From positions 310,001 to 374,000 of the forward strand of contig NZ_CP043505.1 of assembly GCF_008365295.1 (NCBI RefSeq): 64,000 bases of DNA. Direction: 5' to 3'. This stretch comes from Agromyces intestinalis (GTDB lineage: Bacteria > Actinomycetota > Actinomycetes > Actinomycetales > Microbacteriaceae). The position numbers and the translations under genes were made by a program. The notes under the pieces were generated by a model. That model searched no databases. It saw only the letters and a program-made list of their open reading frames with translations, and was not told the origin of the DNA. Numbering within the stretch: position 1 is the stretch's first letter; each line of letters begins with the position of its first letter. Positions 6,330-20,495 of the stretch are shown piece by piece.

Positions 6330-7778
6330 ATGGCCTCACCCGCAACAGCCTCCGCCGTCGGATTCCGTTCCGAGCGTGGGCCGATCCTCATCGCCCTCAT
6401 GCTCTCGACGGGGCTCATCGCGATCGACGCGACGATCCTGGCCACGGCGGTGCCGAGTGTGGTGAAGGACCTGGGGTCGTTCGAGCAGTTCCCATGGCTG
6501 TTCTCGGTGTACCTGCTCGCGCAGTCGGTGTCGGTGCCGATCTACTCGAAGCTCGCCGACACCATCGGGCGCAAGCCGGTGATCCTGATCGGAGTCGGGC
6601 TGTTCCTGCTCGGTTCCATCCTGTGCGGCTTCGCATGGAGCATGCCGGCGCTGATCGCGTTCCGCGCGGTGCAGGGGCTCGGCGCCGGCGCAGTGGCGCC
6701 GATGGCGATGACCATCGTGGGCGACGTGTACACCGTCGCCGAGCGGGCGAAGGTGCAGGGGTACATCGCGAGCGTGTGGGCGATCTCGTCGGTGGTGGGT
6801 CCGGCGCTCGGCGGCGTGTTCAGCCAGTTCGCCTCCTGGCGGTGGATCTTCTTCGTGAACGTCCCGCTGTGCCTGATCGCGGGCGCGATGCTCCTGCGCA
6901 ACTACCACGAGCGGGTCGAGCGCCGCCGGCACCGCATCGACGTCGCCGGTGCGGTGCTGCTCACGGTGGGATTGACGTCGGTGATCCTGGCCCTGCTCGA
7001 AGGTGGGCACGCTTGGCCGTGGGCGTCGTGGCAGACGGTCGCGGCGTTCGGCCTCGGCGCGGCCGCGCTCGTCGCGTTCGCCCTCGTCGAGCGGCGCGCC
7101 GCCGAACCGGTGCTCGACCTTTCGCTGTTCGGCCGGCGGCTCATCTCGACGACGACGCTCATCGGCGTGGGCGTCGGTGCGGTGATGATCGGCATCACGT
7201 CGTACGTGCCCACCTACCTCGAGGGGTCGATCCGAGTCGTTCCGCTCGTCGCGGGCGTCGCGGTCGCCGCGCTCACGCTCGGCTGGCCGCTCGCCGCGTC
7301 CCAGGCGGGCCGGATGTACCTGCGATTCGGGTTCCGAGCGACCGTGCTCATCGGGGCGACGATCGTGGTCGTCGGCTCGCTCGGGCTGATCGCGATCGCC
7401 CCGTACCCGAATCCGTGGTCGGTCGCGGGGGTCGCGTTCGTCATGGGCTTCGGGCTCGGCTGGGTGGCCGCACCGAGCCTGATCGCGGCGCAGTCATCGG
7501 TCGGATGGCACGAACGAGGCGTCGTGACCGGGCTGAACGCGTTCTCGCGGTCAGCAGGCAGCGCCGTGGGCGTCGCAGTGTTCGGCGCGATCGCGAACGC
7601 GTTCCTGCTCGACACCCCCGGCGGTGCGCAGAACCCCGCCGCCGTGGTCAACGCGACGGAGGCGGTGTTCATCGGGGTCGCGGCGACCGCGGTGCTCATG
7701 CTGCTCGCCACGCTCGCGATGCCCAAGGTGCGCGTCGAGCACCTCGAACCGACGCCCGCGGTCGAGGCCGCAGCCTGA
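6330..7778 (+). CDS. MFS drug-export-type transporter (DHA2-like, about 14 helices)
   Basis: A 482-residue major facilitator. Motif A is present after helix 2 (KLADTIGRKPVILIG), helix 1 carries IAIDATILATAVPSV like DHA2 exporters, and motif C-like VVGPALGGVFS is in helix 5. Hydrophobicity suggests 14 membrane segments. The family exports drugs or metabolites with protons; the substrate here is unknown. The start is ATG 6330; the frame stays open far upstream, but that part is out-of-frame sequence opposite the CHAD/DUF167 genes. Convergent with der. Confidence 0.9.
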   Translation: MASPATASAVGFRSERGPILIALMLSTGLIAIDATILATAVPSVVKDLGSFEQFPWLFSVYLLAQSVSVPIYSKLADTIGRKPVILIGVGLFLLGSILCGFAWSMPALIAFRAVQGLGAGAVAPMAMTIVGDVYTVAERAKVQGYIASVWAISSVVGPALGGVFSQFASWRWIFFVNVPLCLIAGAMLLRNYHERVERRRHRIDVAGAVLLTVGLTSVILALLEGGHAWPWASWQTVAAFGLGAAALVAFALVERRAAEPVLDLSLFGRRLISTTTLIGVGVGAVMIGITSYVPTYLEGSIRVVPLVAGVAVAALTLGWPLAASQAGRMYLRFGFRATVLIGATIVVVGSLGLIAIAPYPNPWSVAGVAFVMGFGLGWVAAPSLIAAQSSVGWHERGVVTGLNAFSRSAGSAVGVAVFGAIANAFLLDTPGGAQNPAAVVNATEAVFIGVAATAVLMLLATLAMPKVRVEHLEPTPAVEAAA

Positions 7779-7782
7779 GTGA

Positions 7783-7818
7783 CTCGGGGTGGGCGCGACC
7801 CATCCCAAGACCCCCGAG
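7783..7818. terminator. Possible bidirectional terminator between MFS gene and der
   Basis: CTCGGGG (7783-7789) and CCCCGAG (7812-7818) can pair, with an inner GGG/CCC pairing. It sits between the two convergent stop codons. No U-run, so moderate to low confidence. Confidence 0.35.
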
Positions 7819-7866
7819 CGGCGCGGATCTGGCCGCGCGGACCTGACCGCCGCCCGCGTGCCCTGA

Positions 7867-9375
7867 CTAGCGCTGCCGCCGCTCGCGCACCCGCATGTTC
7901 ACGACGATCGGCGAGCCCTCGAAGCCGTAGATCTCGCGCAGGCGCCGCTGGATGAACCGGCGGTAGCCCGGGTCGAGGAACCCGGTCGTGAAGAGCACGA
8001 ACGTCGGCGGCCGGGTCGAGGCCTGCGTACCGAACAGGATGCGGGGCTGCTTGCCGCCGCGCACCGGGTGCGGGTGCTCTTGGGTGAGCTCGGTGAGGAA
8101 CGCGTTGAACTTGCCGGTCGGGATGCGGGTGTCCCACGACTCGAGCGCGGTCTCCAACGCGGGCACGAGCTTCTCGAGATGGCGGCCGGTCTTGGCCGAG
8201 ATGTTCACCCGGGGCGCCCATGCGACGTGGTGCAGGTCCTGCTCGATCTCGCGTTCGAGGTATCGGCGGCGGTCGTCGTCGAGCAGGTCCCACTTGTTGT
8301 AGGCGAGCACGAGTGCACGGCCCGACTCGAGCACCAGGTCGATGATGCGCACGTCCTGCTCGCTGATCGGCTGCGAGACATCCAGCAGCACGACCGCGAC
8401 CTCGGCCTTCTCGAGGGCCGCCTGCGTGCGCAGCGACGCGTAGAAGTCGGCACCCTGCTGCAGATGCACCCGGCGCCGGATTCCGGCGGTGTCCACGAAC
8501 CGCCACACCTTGCCGCCGAGCTCGATCTGCTCGTCGACCGGATCGCGAGTGGTGCCGGCGAGGTCGTTCACGACCACACGCTCTTCGCGTGCGGCCTTGT
8601 TCAGCAGCGAGCTCTTGCCGACGTTCGGCCGGCCGAGGATCGCGACGCGCCGCGGCCCCCCGACTTCCTGTTTGGCGACCGCCGAGATCTCGGGCAGCAC
8701 CGTGAAGACCTGGTCGAGCAGGTCGGCCACGCCGCGGCCGTGCAGCGCTGAAACGGGGTACGGCTCGCCGAGGCCGAGGTTCCAGAGCGCGGCGGCCTCG
8801 GGCTCCTGCCTGGCGTCGTCGACCTTGTTCGCCACCAGGAAGACGGGCTTGTTCGCCTTGCGCAGCAGGCGCACGACGTGCTCGTCGGTCGAGGTCGCGC
8901 CGACGTTCGCGTCGACCACGAACATCACGACGTCCGCGAGGTCGATCGCGACCTCGGCCTGCGCCGCGACCGATGCGTCGATGCCCTTCGCGTCGGGCTC
9001 CCAGCCGCCGGTGTCGACGATCGTGAATCGACGGTCGAGCCACTCGCCCTTGTACGACACCCGGTCGCGGGTCACGCCGGGGACGTCCTCGACGACCGCC
9101 TCGCGGCGGCCGATGATGCGGTTGACGAGCGCCGACTTGCCGACGTTCGGCCGGCCGACGATCGCGATGACCGGCAGCGCGGGCAGGTAGCGCACGCCGT
9201 CTTCATCCTCTTCGCCGTGCTCGAGCAGTTCGAGGTCTTCGTCGTCGAGCTCGTACTCCTCGAGCCCTGAGCGCAGGGCGACGGCACGCTGGTCGGCGAG
9301 CTCCTCGTCGACGTCAGCGAGGCGCTCGGCGAGGTCGTCGTCGTGGCCTGCGTACTCGTCGTCGCGGTCGGTCAT
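7867..9375 (-). CDS. der: Ribosome assembly GTPase Der (EngA)
   Basis: A 502-residue GTPase needed for 50S subunit assembly. Two G domains are visible: the first with GRPNVGKS at about residues 74-81, DTGGW and NKVD; the second with GRPNVGKS near 250, DTAGI and NKWD. A KH-like domain makes up the last 80 or so residues ([11 protein letters not shown] onward), with a typical basic end (RVRERRQR). There is an acidic N-terminal extension of about 65 residues, usual in actinobacterial Der. It is the last gene of the minus-strand chain, 65 bp after cmk. Confidence 0.97.
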   Translation of the reverse strand: MTDRDDEYAGHDDDLAERLADVDEELADQRAVALRSGLEEYELDDEDLELLEHGEEDEDGVRYLPALPVIAIVGRPNVGKSALVNRIIGRREAVVEDVPGVTRDRVSYKGEWLDRRFTIVDTGGWEPDAKGIDASVAAQAEVAIDLADVVMFVVDANVGATSTDEHVVRLLRKANKPVFLVANKVDDARQEPEAAALWNLGLGEPYPVSALHGRGVADLLDQVFTVLPEISAVAKQEVGGPRRVAILGRPNVGKSSLLNKAAREERVVVNDLAGTTRDPVDEQIELGGKVWRFVDTAGIRRRVHLQQGADFYASLRTQAALEKAEVAVVLLDVSQPISEQDVRIIDLVLESGRALVLAYNKWDLLDDDRRRYLEREIEQDLHHVAWAPRVNISAKTGRHLEKLVPALETALESWDTRIPTGKFNAFLTELTQEHPHPVRGGKQPRILFGTQASTRPPTFVLFTTGFLDPGYRRFIQRRLREIYGFEGSPIVVNMRVRERRQR

Positions 9376-9440
9376 GGTCTCTCCTCAAGTCATCGGGGCG
9401 GGCACGGCGAACCGCCGATGCACGCTGGCCCCCGGTCTAT

Positions 9441-10139
9441 TCAACCAGTGACCGGCTGGGAACCTCTGATGACGGCGATGACCGCGTCCACGGTCTGGTC
9501 GAAGTCCAATTCGGTCGAGTCGACGGTGACGACCCCGTCAGCTGCGGTCATGAAGTCGACGACCTTCGAGTCGGCCCGGTCGCGGGCCCGCAGCTGCTCG
9601 GCGGTCGCCTCGGCGGGCACATCGGCGAGTTCGGCGGAGCGCCGTGCCATCCGCACCTCTTCCGAGGCGGTGAGCAGCACTCGCACCGGTGCGTCGGGCG
9701 CGACGACCGTCGTGATGTCGCGGCCCTCGACGACGATGCCGGGCCGGGCCTCTGCGGCCATGATCGCGCGGAACAGCTCGATCAGGTGCGTGCGAACCTC
9801 GGGCACGCGGGCGACCCGGCTGACAATGCCCGAGATGTGCGGCTCGCGGATCGCGGTCGTCACGTCGGTCTCGCCGACGTGCACGCCGTAGCCGGCGGGG
9901 TCGGTGCCGATGCGGTAGTCGAAGCTCTCGAGGCATCCGATGACCGATGCCGCATCGTCGGTGTCGACACCCGACGCCTCGGCGTGCCAGGCGAGCGCGC
10001 GGTACGCCGCGCCGGTGTCGAGGAACCCGTAGCCGAGCTCGCGGGCGACGGCCTTCGAGACGCTCGACTTGCCGCTGCCGGCGGGGCCGTCGATCGCGAC
10101 GACGATCGGGTACACGAGGGCGTGGGTCACGGTGGTCAT
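9441..10139 (-). CDS. cmk: Cytidylate kinase
   Basis: A 232-residue kinase that phosphorylates CMP and dCMP with ATP. The P-loop GPAGSGKSS is at about residues 18-26, DTGAAYRA follows for nucleotide binding, and [22 protein letters not shown] is the typical central region. The start ATG at 10139 overlaps the tyrA stop codon (ATGA), so translation should be coupled. The 11-mer CGGATGCCTCG occurs here on the coding strand in an unusual reading frame (rc of 9929-9939). Confidence 0.96.
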   Translation of the reverse strand: MTTVTHALVYPIVVAIDGPAGSGKSSVSKAVARELGYGFLDTGAAYRALAWHAEASGVDTDDAASVIGCLESFDYRIGTDPAGYGVHVGETDVTTAIREPHISGIVSRVARVPEVRTHLIELFRAIMAAEARPGIVVEGRDITTVVAPDAPVRVLLTASEEVRMARRSAELADVPAEATAEQLRARDRADSKVVDFMTAADGVVTVDSTELDFDQTVDAVIAVIRGSQPVTG

Positions 10140-11218
10140 CCTGCGATCCGCCAGCCGCGCGCGGCCAGCTCGGTCGAGAGGCGGTCGACCGCCTCGGGAA
10201 GCACGGCGATCTCGGCGAGACCGACCTGGCGGCCCTGCGCGTGTTCGAGCCGGAGGTCTTCGAGGTTCACACCGATCTCGCCGATCTCGGCGAGCAGTCG
10301 TGCGAGCTGGCCCGGGCGATCGTCGACCATGACGGTCAGCGTCGCGAACCGCTTGTCGGTGCCGTGCTTGCCCGGCAGTCGCGAGACGCCGGCATTGCCG
10401 CCGGCGAGCTCTTCGGCGACGCGCCGGCGCGCGCCGGGCGCAGCCGGATCGGCGAGCGCGTCGATGAAGCGGTCGAGGTCGTCGCGGTAGGCCACCAGGA
10501 TGTCGCGCACGGATCCCGCGTTCGCACCGAGGATCTGCACCCACAGGTCGGGGTCGCTCGCGGCGACGCGCGTCACGTCGCGCACGCCTTGACCCGCGAG
10601 CCCCAGTGCGTCGCTCGGCGCGTCGATGAACCGGCGGGCCATGAGGCTCGACACCACCTGCGGCACGTGCGAGATGAGCGCGACACCGCGGTCGTGCTGC
10701 TCGGGCGTCATCTCGACGAGCGTGCCGCCGAGGTCGAGGATGAGGTCGTCGACCGCGCTCGCCCGCCGGTAGCTGATGTCGTCGTGCGCGGCGACGACCC
10801 ACGGGCGCCCCTGGAACAGGTCGGCGCGGCCGGCGAGCGGCCCGCCGCGTTCACGACCGGCCAGCGGGTGCGAGCCGAGGTAGCGCGTGACATCCGCGCC
10901 CTGGTCGCGAAGCTCCTGCAGGATGCCGGCCTTCACGCTCGCGACGTCCGTCACGATCGCATCGGGGAAGGCGGCGAGCTCGGATGCCACGACCTGCGCC
11001 GTGACGTCGGGCGGCACGGCGACCACGATGAGCTCGGGTGCGTCGCCCGGGGCGGCCGCGCGGCCGGCGCCGAGGTCGACCGCGATCGCCACGTGCGTGG
11101 GCGAGGCATCCGCCAGGATCACGTCGACGCCGCGCTGACGCAGCCCGAGCGCGACGCTGGTGCCGAGCAGGCCGACACCGACGACGCGCACCGGCCCGGT
11201 GAGTCGTGACTCGACCAA
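10136..11218 (-). CDS. tyrA: Prephenate dehydrogenase with C-terminal ACT domain
   Basis: A 360-residue enzyme of tyrosine synthesis, oxidising prephenate with NAD(P). The Rossmann motif [13 protein letters not shown] is at about residues 14-26; [12 protein letters not shown] and the [17 protein letters not shown] region carry active-site residues. The last 75 residues ([24 protein letters not shown]) form an ACT domain, likely for feedback by tyrosine. The start is TTG at 11218, 2 nt after the rluB stop. tyrA inside the scpAB-cmk-der chain is common in Actinobacteria. Confidence 0.95.
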   Translation of the reverse strand: MVESRLTGPVRVVGVGLLGTSVALGLRQRGVDVILADASPTHVAIAVDLGAGRAAAPGDAPELIVVAVPPDVTAQVVASELAAFPDAIVTDVASVKAGILQELRDQGADVTRYLGSHPLAGRERGGPLAGRADLFQGRPWVVAAHDDISYRRASAVDDLILDLGGTLVEMTPEQHDRGVALISHVPQVVSSLMARRFIDAPSDALGLAGQGVRDVTRVAASDPDLWVQILGANAGSVRDILVAYRDDLDRFIDALADPAAPGARRRVAEELAGGNAGVSRLPGKHGTDKRFATLTVMVDDRPGQLARLLAEIGEIGVNLEDLRLEHAQGRQVGLAEIAVLPEAVDRLSTELAARGWRIAG

Positions 11219-11220
11219 CC

Positions 11221-12063
11221 TCAGTCCTTTCGCTTGCGGCCGCCGTCTGCGGCACGCGACAGGGTGAGCAGTTGGCCGAGTTCCACCTTAGTCAACTCGC
11301 GCAGGCGGCCCGACTGCAGGGTGCCCAAGTGCAGCGGCCCGAACTGGCGGCGCACCAGCTCGATCACGGGGTGCCCCACCTCGGCCATCATGCGGCGCAC
11401 GATGCGGTTGCGCCCCGAGTGCAGGGTGAGCTCGACCATCGTCGAGCCGGTCTCGCCGCGTGCCTGCGGCTGGCCCTGGGACCGGCCCTGGGACCCGCCC
11501 TGCGACTGCAGGATGCGGCCGCGATCGATCGCGATCGGGCCGTCCTCGAGCTCGATGCCCTGCTTCAGTCGCTGCAGGGTCTGCGGTGCGACCCGACCGC
11601 GCACCTTCGCGATGTACGTCTTCTCGACACCGAACGACGGGTGCGCGAGCACGTGCGCGAGCTCGCCGTCGTTGGTGAGCAGCAGCAGGCCGCTGGTGTC
11701 CTGGTCGAGTCGGCCCACGTTGTACACGCGATCCTCGAGCTCGTCGGTGTAGCGGCGCAGGTCGGGCCGGCCCTGTTCGTCGCGCATCGACGAGACGACC
11801 CCGCGCGGCTTGTTCAGCATGTAGTACCGCTTCGCGGTGTCGAGTTGCACCGCGACGCCGTCGACCTCGACGCGGTCGTGCTCGGGGTGGACGCGCGAGC
11901 CGAGCTCGGTGACGACCCGGCCGTTGACGCGCACCCGACCCTCGACGATGTACTGCTCGCTCACCCGTCGGCTCGCGACGCCCGCCGCGGCGAGCACCTT
12001 CTGCAGGCGCTCCCCCTCGTTCGACGCGGGCCCGGATGCCCCGCCGTCATGCCCGGTCGACAT
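11221..12063 (-). CDS. rluB: 23S rRNA pseudouridine synthase, RluB/RsuA type
   Basis: A 280-residue pseudouridine synthase. An S4 RNA-binding domain opens it (GERLQKVLAAAGVASRRVSEQYIVEGRVRVNG), followed by the catalytic NVGRLDQDTSGLLLLTNDG, where the Asp in GRLDQDT is the nucleophile. Near residue 200 there is a QSQGGSQGRSQGQPQ insert, a low-complexity loop. The start ATG overlaps the end of scpB by 17 bp. In Actinobacteria the gene sits after scpB as here. RluB is chosen over RluF/RsuA from this context. Confidence 0.9.
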   Translation of the reverse strand: MSTGHDGGASGPASNEGERLQKVLAAAGVASRRVSEQYIVEGRVRVNGRVVTELGSRVHPEHDRVEVDGVAVQLDTAKRYYMLNKPRGVVSSMRDEQGRPDLRRYTDELEDRVYNVGRLDQDTSGLLLLTNDGELAHVLAHPSFGVEKTYIAKVRGRVAPQTLQRLKQGIELEDGPIAIDRGRILQSQGGSQGRSQGQPQARGETGSTMVELTLHSGRNRIVRRMMAEVGHPVIELVRRQFGPLHLGTLQSGRLRELTKVELGQLLTLSRAADGGRKRKD

Positions 12064-12742
12064 CGAAGCCTCCCTGTCCGTCGTCGAGCAGCGGCGAGAT
12101 CGGCGGCAGCTCGTCGAGCGAGTTGATGCCCAGATGCTCGAGCAGCTGGTCGGTGGTGCCGTAGAGGATCGCACCGGTCTCGGGGTCGGTGTCCACCTCG
12201 GTGATGAGCGCGCGGCCCGCGAGCGTGCGCACGACCGAGTCGACGTTGACTGCGCGGATCGCGGCGATCGCCGACCGCGAGATCGGCTGCTTGTACGCGA
12301 CGACGGCGAGCGTCTCGAGCGCGGCCTGCGAGAGCTTCTGGGTCGACTGCTCGATCACGAACCCCGCGATGAGGGCGTCGTAGTCGTCGCGCACGTAGAA
12401 CCGCCAGCCGCCGCCGACCTCGCGCAACTCGAACCCCCGTCGGATGCCTCGCTCCCCTGACTGTTCGGTGGCCGCCTCGTCGGTACGGGGCTCGCCGGAT
12501 GGCGCGCCCCCGTCGTAGTCGGCGGCGAGCCGAGCGATCGCGGCGCGGATCTCGGCGACCGGGCGGGCGACCGCCGCCGCGAGGGCCACCGTGCTGATCG
12601 GCCGGTCGGCGACGAAGAGCAGCGCTTCGAGGGCCCGATCGAGGTCGAGGCGCGGCTGGCCGGGCACGTCGAGCGGAGTCGCCACCGAGAGCTCGGGCGA
12701 TGCGTGGGGCGCGGTGGGCGCTTCGGCTGGATCAGTCGTCAT
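12047..12742 (-). CDS. scpB: Segregation and condensation protein ScpB
   Basis: A 231-residue winged-helix protein, the kleisin-associated subunit of the Smc-ScpAB condensin. After a disordered start come LDRALEALLFVADRPISTVALAAAV and QAALETLAVVAYKQPISRSAIAAIRAVNVDSVVRTL, the two winged helices, then the LEHLGINSLDELPPISPLL end typical of ScpB. An insert around residues 80-100 (GGAPSGEPRTDEAATEQSG) is unusually long and low in complexity. The 11-mer motif overlaps it in the RGIR reading frame (12441-12451). Overlaps scpA by 11 bp. Confidence 0.95.
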   Translation of the reverse strand: MTTDPAEAPTAPHASPELSVATPLDVPGQPRLDLDRALEALLFVADRPISTVALAAAVARPVAEIRAAIARLAADYDGGAPSGEPRTDEAATEQSGERGIRRGFELREVGGGWRFYVRDDYDALIAGFVIEQSTQKLSQAALETLAVVAYKQPISRSAIAAIRAVNVDSVVRTLAGRALITEVDTDPETGAILYGTTDQLLEHLGINSLDELPPISPLLDDGQGGFDVDRA

Positions 12743-13574
12743 AGTCGGCTCCCAGGCTGTCGAGGTTCGTGTCCGACCAGTGCTCGGCGGCCCATCGCAG
12801 GGTCAGCTCGCCGAGCGGTTCGAGCTGCTCGAACCCGATGGCGGCGTGGCGGTAGAGCTCGAGCACGGCCAGGAAACGGGCGACCACGACGCCCGACCGG
12901 TCGACGCCGGCGATGAGCTGGCGGAAGGTCACCGGCTCGCCCCGCCGCAGCACGGCGACGACGTGGGCGGCCTGCTCGCGGATCGACACGAGCGGTGCGT
13001 GCAGGTGGTCGAGGCCGACGACGGGCAGCTCGCGCGGAGTGAGCGCGAGCACGGCGAGCGCGGCGAAGTCCTCGGGGGTGAGGGTCCAGCGCAGTTCGGG
13101 CACGCGCTCGCGGAACCGTTCCTCGAGCGGCACAGTGCGCGCGTGCCGCAGCGACTCGGCCTCGAGCCGCGCGGCGAACCACCGCGATGCCTCCTTGAAC
13201 GCCCGGTACTGCAGCAGCCGGGCGAACAGCAGGTCGCGCGCTTCGAGCAGTGCCACGTCCTCGGCGTCGACGAGCTCGCCCTGCGGCAGCAACCCCGCCA
13301 CCTTCAGGTCGAGCAGCGTTGCGGCCACGACGAGGAACTCTGACGCCCGGTCGAGATCCTCGGCCGAGTCGAGCCCCTTCAGGTATGAGATGAACTCGTC
13401 GGTCACCTTCGACAGTGCGACCTCGGTGATATCGAGTTCGTGCTTCGTGATCAGCGACAGCAGCAGATCGAACGGGCCCTCGAAGTTCGCGAGCGCGACG
13501 CGGAACCCGCCGTCGACGCCCGCTTCGGGGGCATCCGTCACCGTCGCGCCGACCGGCTCACGCGACCGCGCCAC
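12732..13574 (-). CDS. scpA: Segregation and condensation protein ScpA (kleisin)
   Basis: A 280-residue kleisin that bridges the Smc dimer. The N-terminal signature FRVALANFEGPFDLLLSLITKHELDITEVALSKVTDEF and the EFLVVAATLLDLKVAGLLP helix are clear, and the C-terminal winged helix (VAVLRRGEPVTFRQLIAGVDRSGVVVARFLAVLELYR) closes it. The frame opens at MARSREPVGATVTDAPEAG; a later start is possible but the 17-bp overlap with parA supports this one. Confidence 0.95.
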   Translation of the reverse strand: MARSREPVGATVTDAPEAGVDGGFRVALANFEGPFDLLLSLITKHELDITEVALSKVTDEFISYLKGLDSAEDLDRASEFLVVAATLLDLKVAGLLPQGELVDAEDVALLEARDLLFARLLQYRAFKEASRWFAARLEAESLRHARTVPLEERFRERVPELRWTLTPEDFAALAVLALTPRELPVVGLDHLHAPLVSIREQAAHVVAVLRRGEPVTFRQLIAGVDRSGVVVARFLAVLELYRHAAIGFEQLEPLGELTLRWAAEHWSDTNLDSLGADYDD

Positions 13575-14445
13575 GGAAGACCAGCTCCCTGGCGAGCTGT
13601 CGATACGCCCGCGCCGCCTGGTGCTCGGGTGCGAACTCGGTGATCGGAGTACCCGCCACCGTCGCGTCGGGGAACTTCACCGTGCGGGTGATGACCGTCT
13701 CGAGCACGCGATCGCCGAACGCCTCGACGACCCGCTCGAGCACCTCGCGCGAGTGCAGCGTACGCGCGTCGTACATGGTCGCGAGGATGCCGTCGAGCGT
13801 GATGGCCGGGTTCAGCCGGTCGCGCACCTTGTCGATGGTCTCGATGAGCAGCGCGACGCCGCGCAGCGCGAAGTACTCGCACTCGAGCGGGATCACGACG
13901 CCGTGGCTGGCGGTCAGCGCGTTCACCGTCAGCAGGCCGAGCGACGGCTGGCAGTCGATGAGGATGACGTCGTAGTCGCCCGCCACCCGGCGCAGGACGC
14001 CGGCGAGGATCTGCTCACGCGCCACTTCGGTGACGAGGTGCACCTCGGCGGCCGACAGATCGATGTTGGCCGGGATGACGTCGAGACCGGGCACGCCGCT
14101 GTGCTGGATCACGTCGGCCGGGTCGAGCTGGCGCGACAGCAGCAGGTCGTAGACGGTCGGCACGTCGTGGGTCTGCACCCCGAGACCGGCAGACAGCGCG
14201 CCCTGTGGGTCGAAGTCGACGGCGAGCACGCGCCGACCGTACTCGGCGAGCGTCGCGCCGAGGTTGATGGTCGTCGTGGTCTTGCCGACGCCGCCCTTCT
14301 GGTTGCAGAGGGCGATGACCCGGGCCGGGCCGTGCGAGCGCAGTGACGCGGGCTCGGGGAAGTCGCGCAGGGGTCGACCGGTCGGACCGAGCTCGGGATC
14401 CAGCGAGGCCATGCCGTCCGCCGGGTCCTGTGTCTGCTCGATCAC
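13558..14445 (-). CDS. parA: ParA-family ATPase of the ScpAB operon
   Basis: A 295-residue MinD/ParA-type ATPase. The deviant Walker A is QKGGVGKTTT at about residues 49-58, followed by AVDFDPQGALS (switch I/Walker A') and VILIDCQPSLG (Walker B). This is the second ParA commonly linked to scpAB in Actinobacteria, distinct from the ParA near the origin (established context); its cargo is not known from this sequence. GTG start at 14445. It overlaps scpA by 17 bp and lies 54 bp after xerD. Confidence 0.92.
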   Translation of the reverse strand: MIEQTQDPADGMASLDPELGPTGRPLRDFPEPASLRSHGPARVIALCNQKGGVGKTTTTINLGATLAEYGRRVLAVDFDPQGALSAGLGVQTHDVPTVYDLLLSRQLDPADVIQHSGVPGLDVIPANIDLSAAEVHLVTEVAREQILAGVLRRVAGDYDVILIDCQPSLGLLTVNALTASHGVVIPLECEYFALRGVALLIETIDKVRDRLNPAITLDGILATMYDARTLHSREVLERVVEAFGDRVLETVITRTVKFPDATVAGTPITEFAPEHQAARAYRQLARELVFRGAVA

Positions 14446-14499
14446 GTGCGATTCATCTCCTCGTCGGCCGGCATGCCCTGGCTCGTTGCTTGGTCGATT

Positions 14500-15398
14500 C
14501 TAGCGAGCACGCGGGTGCGCCTGCGTGTACATCTCGCGGAGTGTGTCGACCGTGACGAGGGTGTAGATCTGGGTCGTCGCGACCGATGAATGCCCGAGCA
14601 GCTCCTGCACGACCCGCACGTCCGCGCCGCCGGCGAGCAGATGCGTCGCGAACGAGTGCCGCAGCGTGTGCGGCGAGACGTCGGCGGTGATGCCGGCGCG
14701 CTCCGCAGCATCCGACACGAGGTCCCACACCGCCTGCCGGCCGAGCCGCCCGCCGCGCGCGCCGAGGAACAGCGCAGGCGTGGCCCGCCCCAGCGCCGAC
14801 AGCAGGGGCCGGGCGCGCACCAGGTACGCGTCGAGCGCCGCTCGGGCGTAACTGCCGACCGGCACGATGCGCTGCTTGCCGCCCTTGCCGAACAGGCGCA
14901 CGACCTCGTCGTCGACGAGGTCGTCGACGTTCAGCGCGGTGAGCTCCGAGACCCGCGCGCCGGTCGCGTAGAGCAGCTCGAGCACGGCGCGATCGCGCAG
15001 CCGCAGCGGTTCGTCACCCTCGGTCGCCGCAAGCATCGCCTCGACGTCCTCGACCGGGATCGCCTTGGGCAGCCGGCGGGGCGGCTTCGGCGGCCGCACG
15101 TCGCGCGAGGCATCCGTCTCGACATCGCCCTCGGCGAGGAGGAACCGGTGCAGCCCGCGCACGGCCGACAGCACGCGCGCGATCGAGCTGGTCGCCAGCG
15201 GCGGCTGCCGCTCGGCGGCGAGGTGGCGCTGGAAGGCGCCGAGGTCGGTGTCGGTCACGGCGGCGAGGTCGCGGATGCCCCGGGCTTCGAGCCATCCGTC
15301 GTAGATCGTCAGATCGCGGCGATACGCCGCAAGCGTGTTGCGGGCGAGCCCTCGCTCGATGGCCAGGTGCCGGAGGTACTCCTCGATGCCCGCCGCGG

Positions 15399-15402
<4 letters not shown>
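14500..15402 (-). CDS. xerD: Site-specific tyrosine recombinase XerD
   Basis: A 300-residue recombinase that resolves chromosome dimers at dif with XerC. The N-terminal SAM-like core-binding domain ([26 protein letters not shown]) is followed by the catalytic domain with Arg in ATGARVSEL, Lys in [27 protein letters not shown] and the nucleophile Tyr in TTQIYT. The GTG start at 15402 overlaps the NUDIX stop by 4 bp (GTGA). It carries one copy of the 11-mer (15106). XerD rather than XerC is chosen from the pyrG-nudix-xerD-parA order. Confidence 0.95.
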
Positions 15403-19549
<4,147 letters not shown>

Positions 19550-19580
19550 GCGCGTCCCCCACTCACGGCAGTCACGGTGC

Positions 19581-20495
19581 TCATTCGCGACCCACCGGCC
19601 CGCGCCAGCCGGTCACCGGCAGGTCGAACTTGTTGACGAGTCGATCGGTGAACGGCGCCTCGTGCAGCCTGGCCAGACGAACCGGCACCGATGAACGCCG
19701 TACGACGACGCGGGCGCCGGGCGGCAGGTCGAACATCCGCCGCCCGTCGCACCAGATCACCGCGGCGGCATCGGTGCGCTGCAGCACCTCCACCGCGAGC
19801 GACGACTCGGGCCCCACCACGATCGGTCGTGCGAAGAGCGCGTGCGCGCTCAGCGGCACGAGCAGCAGCGCTTCGACGCTCGGCCACACGACCGGCCCTC
19901 CGGCCGAGAACGAGTACGCGGTCGACCCCGTCGGCGTCGACATGACGACCCCGTCGCAGCCGAACGACGACAGCGGTCGGCGATCGACCTCGATCACCAC
20001 CTCGAGCATGCGCTCGCGCTCGGCCTTCTCGACCGTGGCCTCGTTGAGCGCCCACCCCTCGTACACCACCTCGGCGCCGACCTTCGCGCGCACCGACAGC
20101 GTCATGCGTTCCTCGACCGTGTAGTCGCGCGCGAGCGCGCGCGTCACGGTGTAGCCGAGGTCGTCGCGTTCGCTCTCGGCGAGGAACCCGACATGGCCGA
20201 GGTTCACCCCGAGCAGCGGAATCGGAAGGTCGCGCGTGAGCTCGGCGGCCCGCAGGATCGTGCCGTCGCCGCCGAGCACGATGGCCAGCTCGATCTGGTC
20301 GGCGTCGACCTCTTCGAGGGCGCGCACCCGCCCGTTCAGGTCGGGCACGTACGTGTGCACGTCATGCCAGTGCTCTTCCGCGATGACCGGCACCGCGCCC
20401 GCGGAAAGCAGTTGCGTGCACACCTCGCGAGTGGCCTCGAGTGCGGCCTCGCGGCCGGTGTGGGCGACCACGAGGAAGTGACGTGCCTGGTTCAC
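19581..20495 (-). CDS. nadK: NAD kinase
   Basis: A 304-residue kinase making NADP from NAD. LGGDGTILRAAEL (about residue 74) holds the GGDG motif with the catalytic Asp, LGVNLGHVGFLAE follows, and MSTPTGSTAYSFSAGGPVVWP is the second signature. The start is GTG at 20495, overlapping the tlyA stop by 4 bp (GTGA), a sign of coupled translation. The order tlyA-nadK-recN is standard in Actinobacteria. Confidence 0.97.
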   Translation of the reverse strand: MNQARHFLVVAHTGREAALEATREVCTQLLSAGAVPVIAEEHWHDVHTYVPDLNGRVRALEEVDADQIELAIVLGGDGTILRAAELTRDLPIPLLGVNLGHVGFLAESERDDLGYTVTRALARDYTVEERMTLSVRAKVGAEVVYEGWALNEATVEKAERERMLEVVIEVDRRPLSSFGCDGVVMSTPTGSTAYSFSAGGPVVWPSVEALLLVPLSAHALFARPIVVGPESSLAVEVLQRTDAAAVIWCDGRRMFDLPPGARVVVRRSSVPVRLARLHEAPFTDRLVNKFDLPVTGWRGPVGRE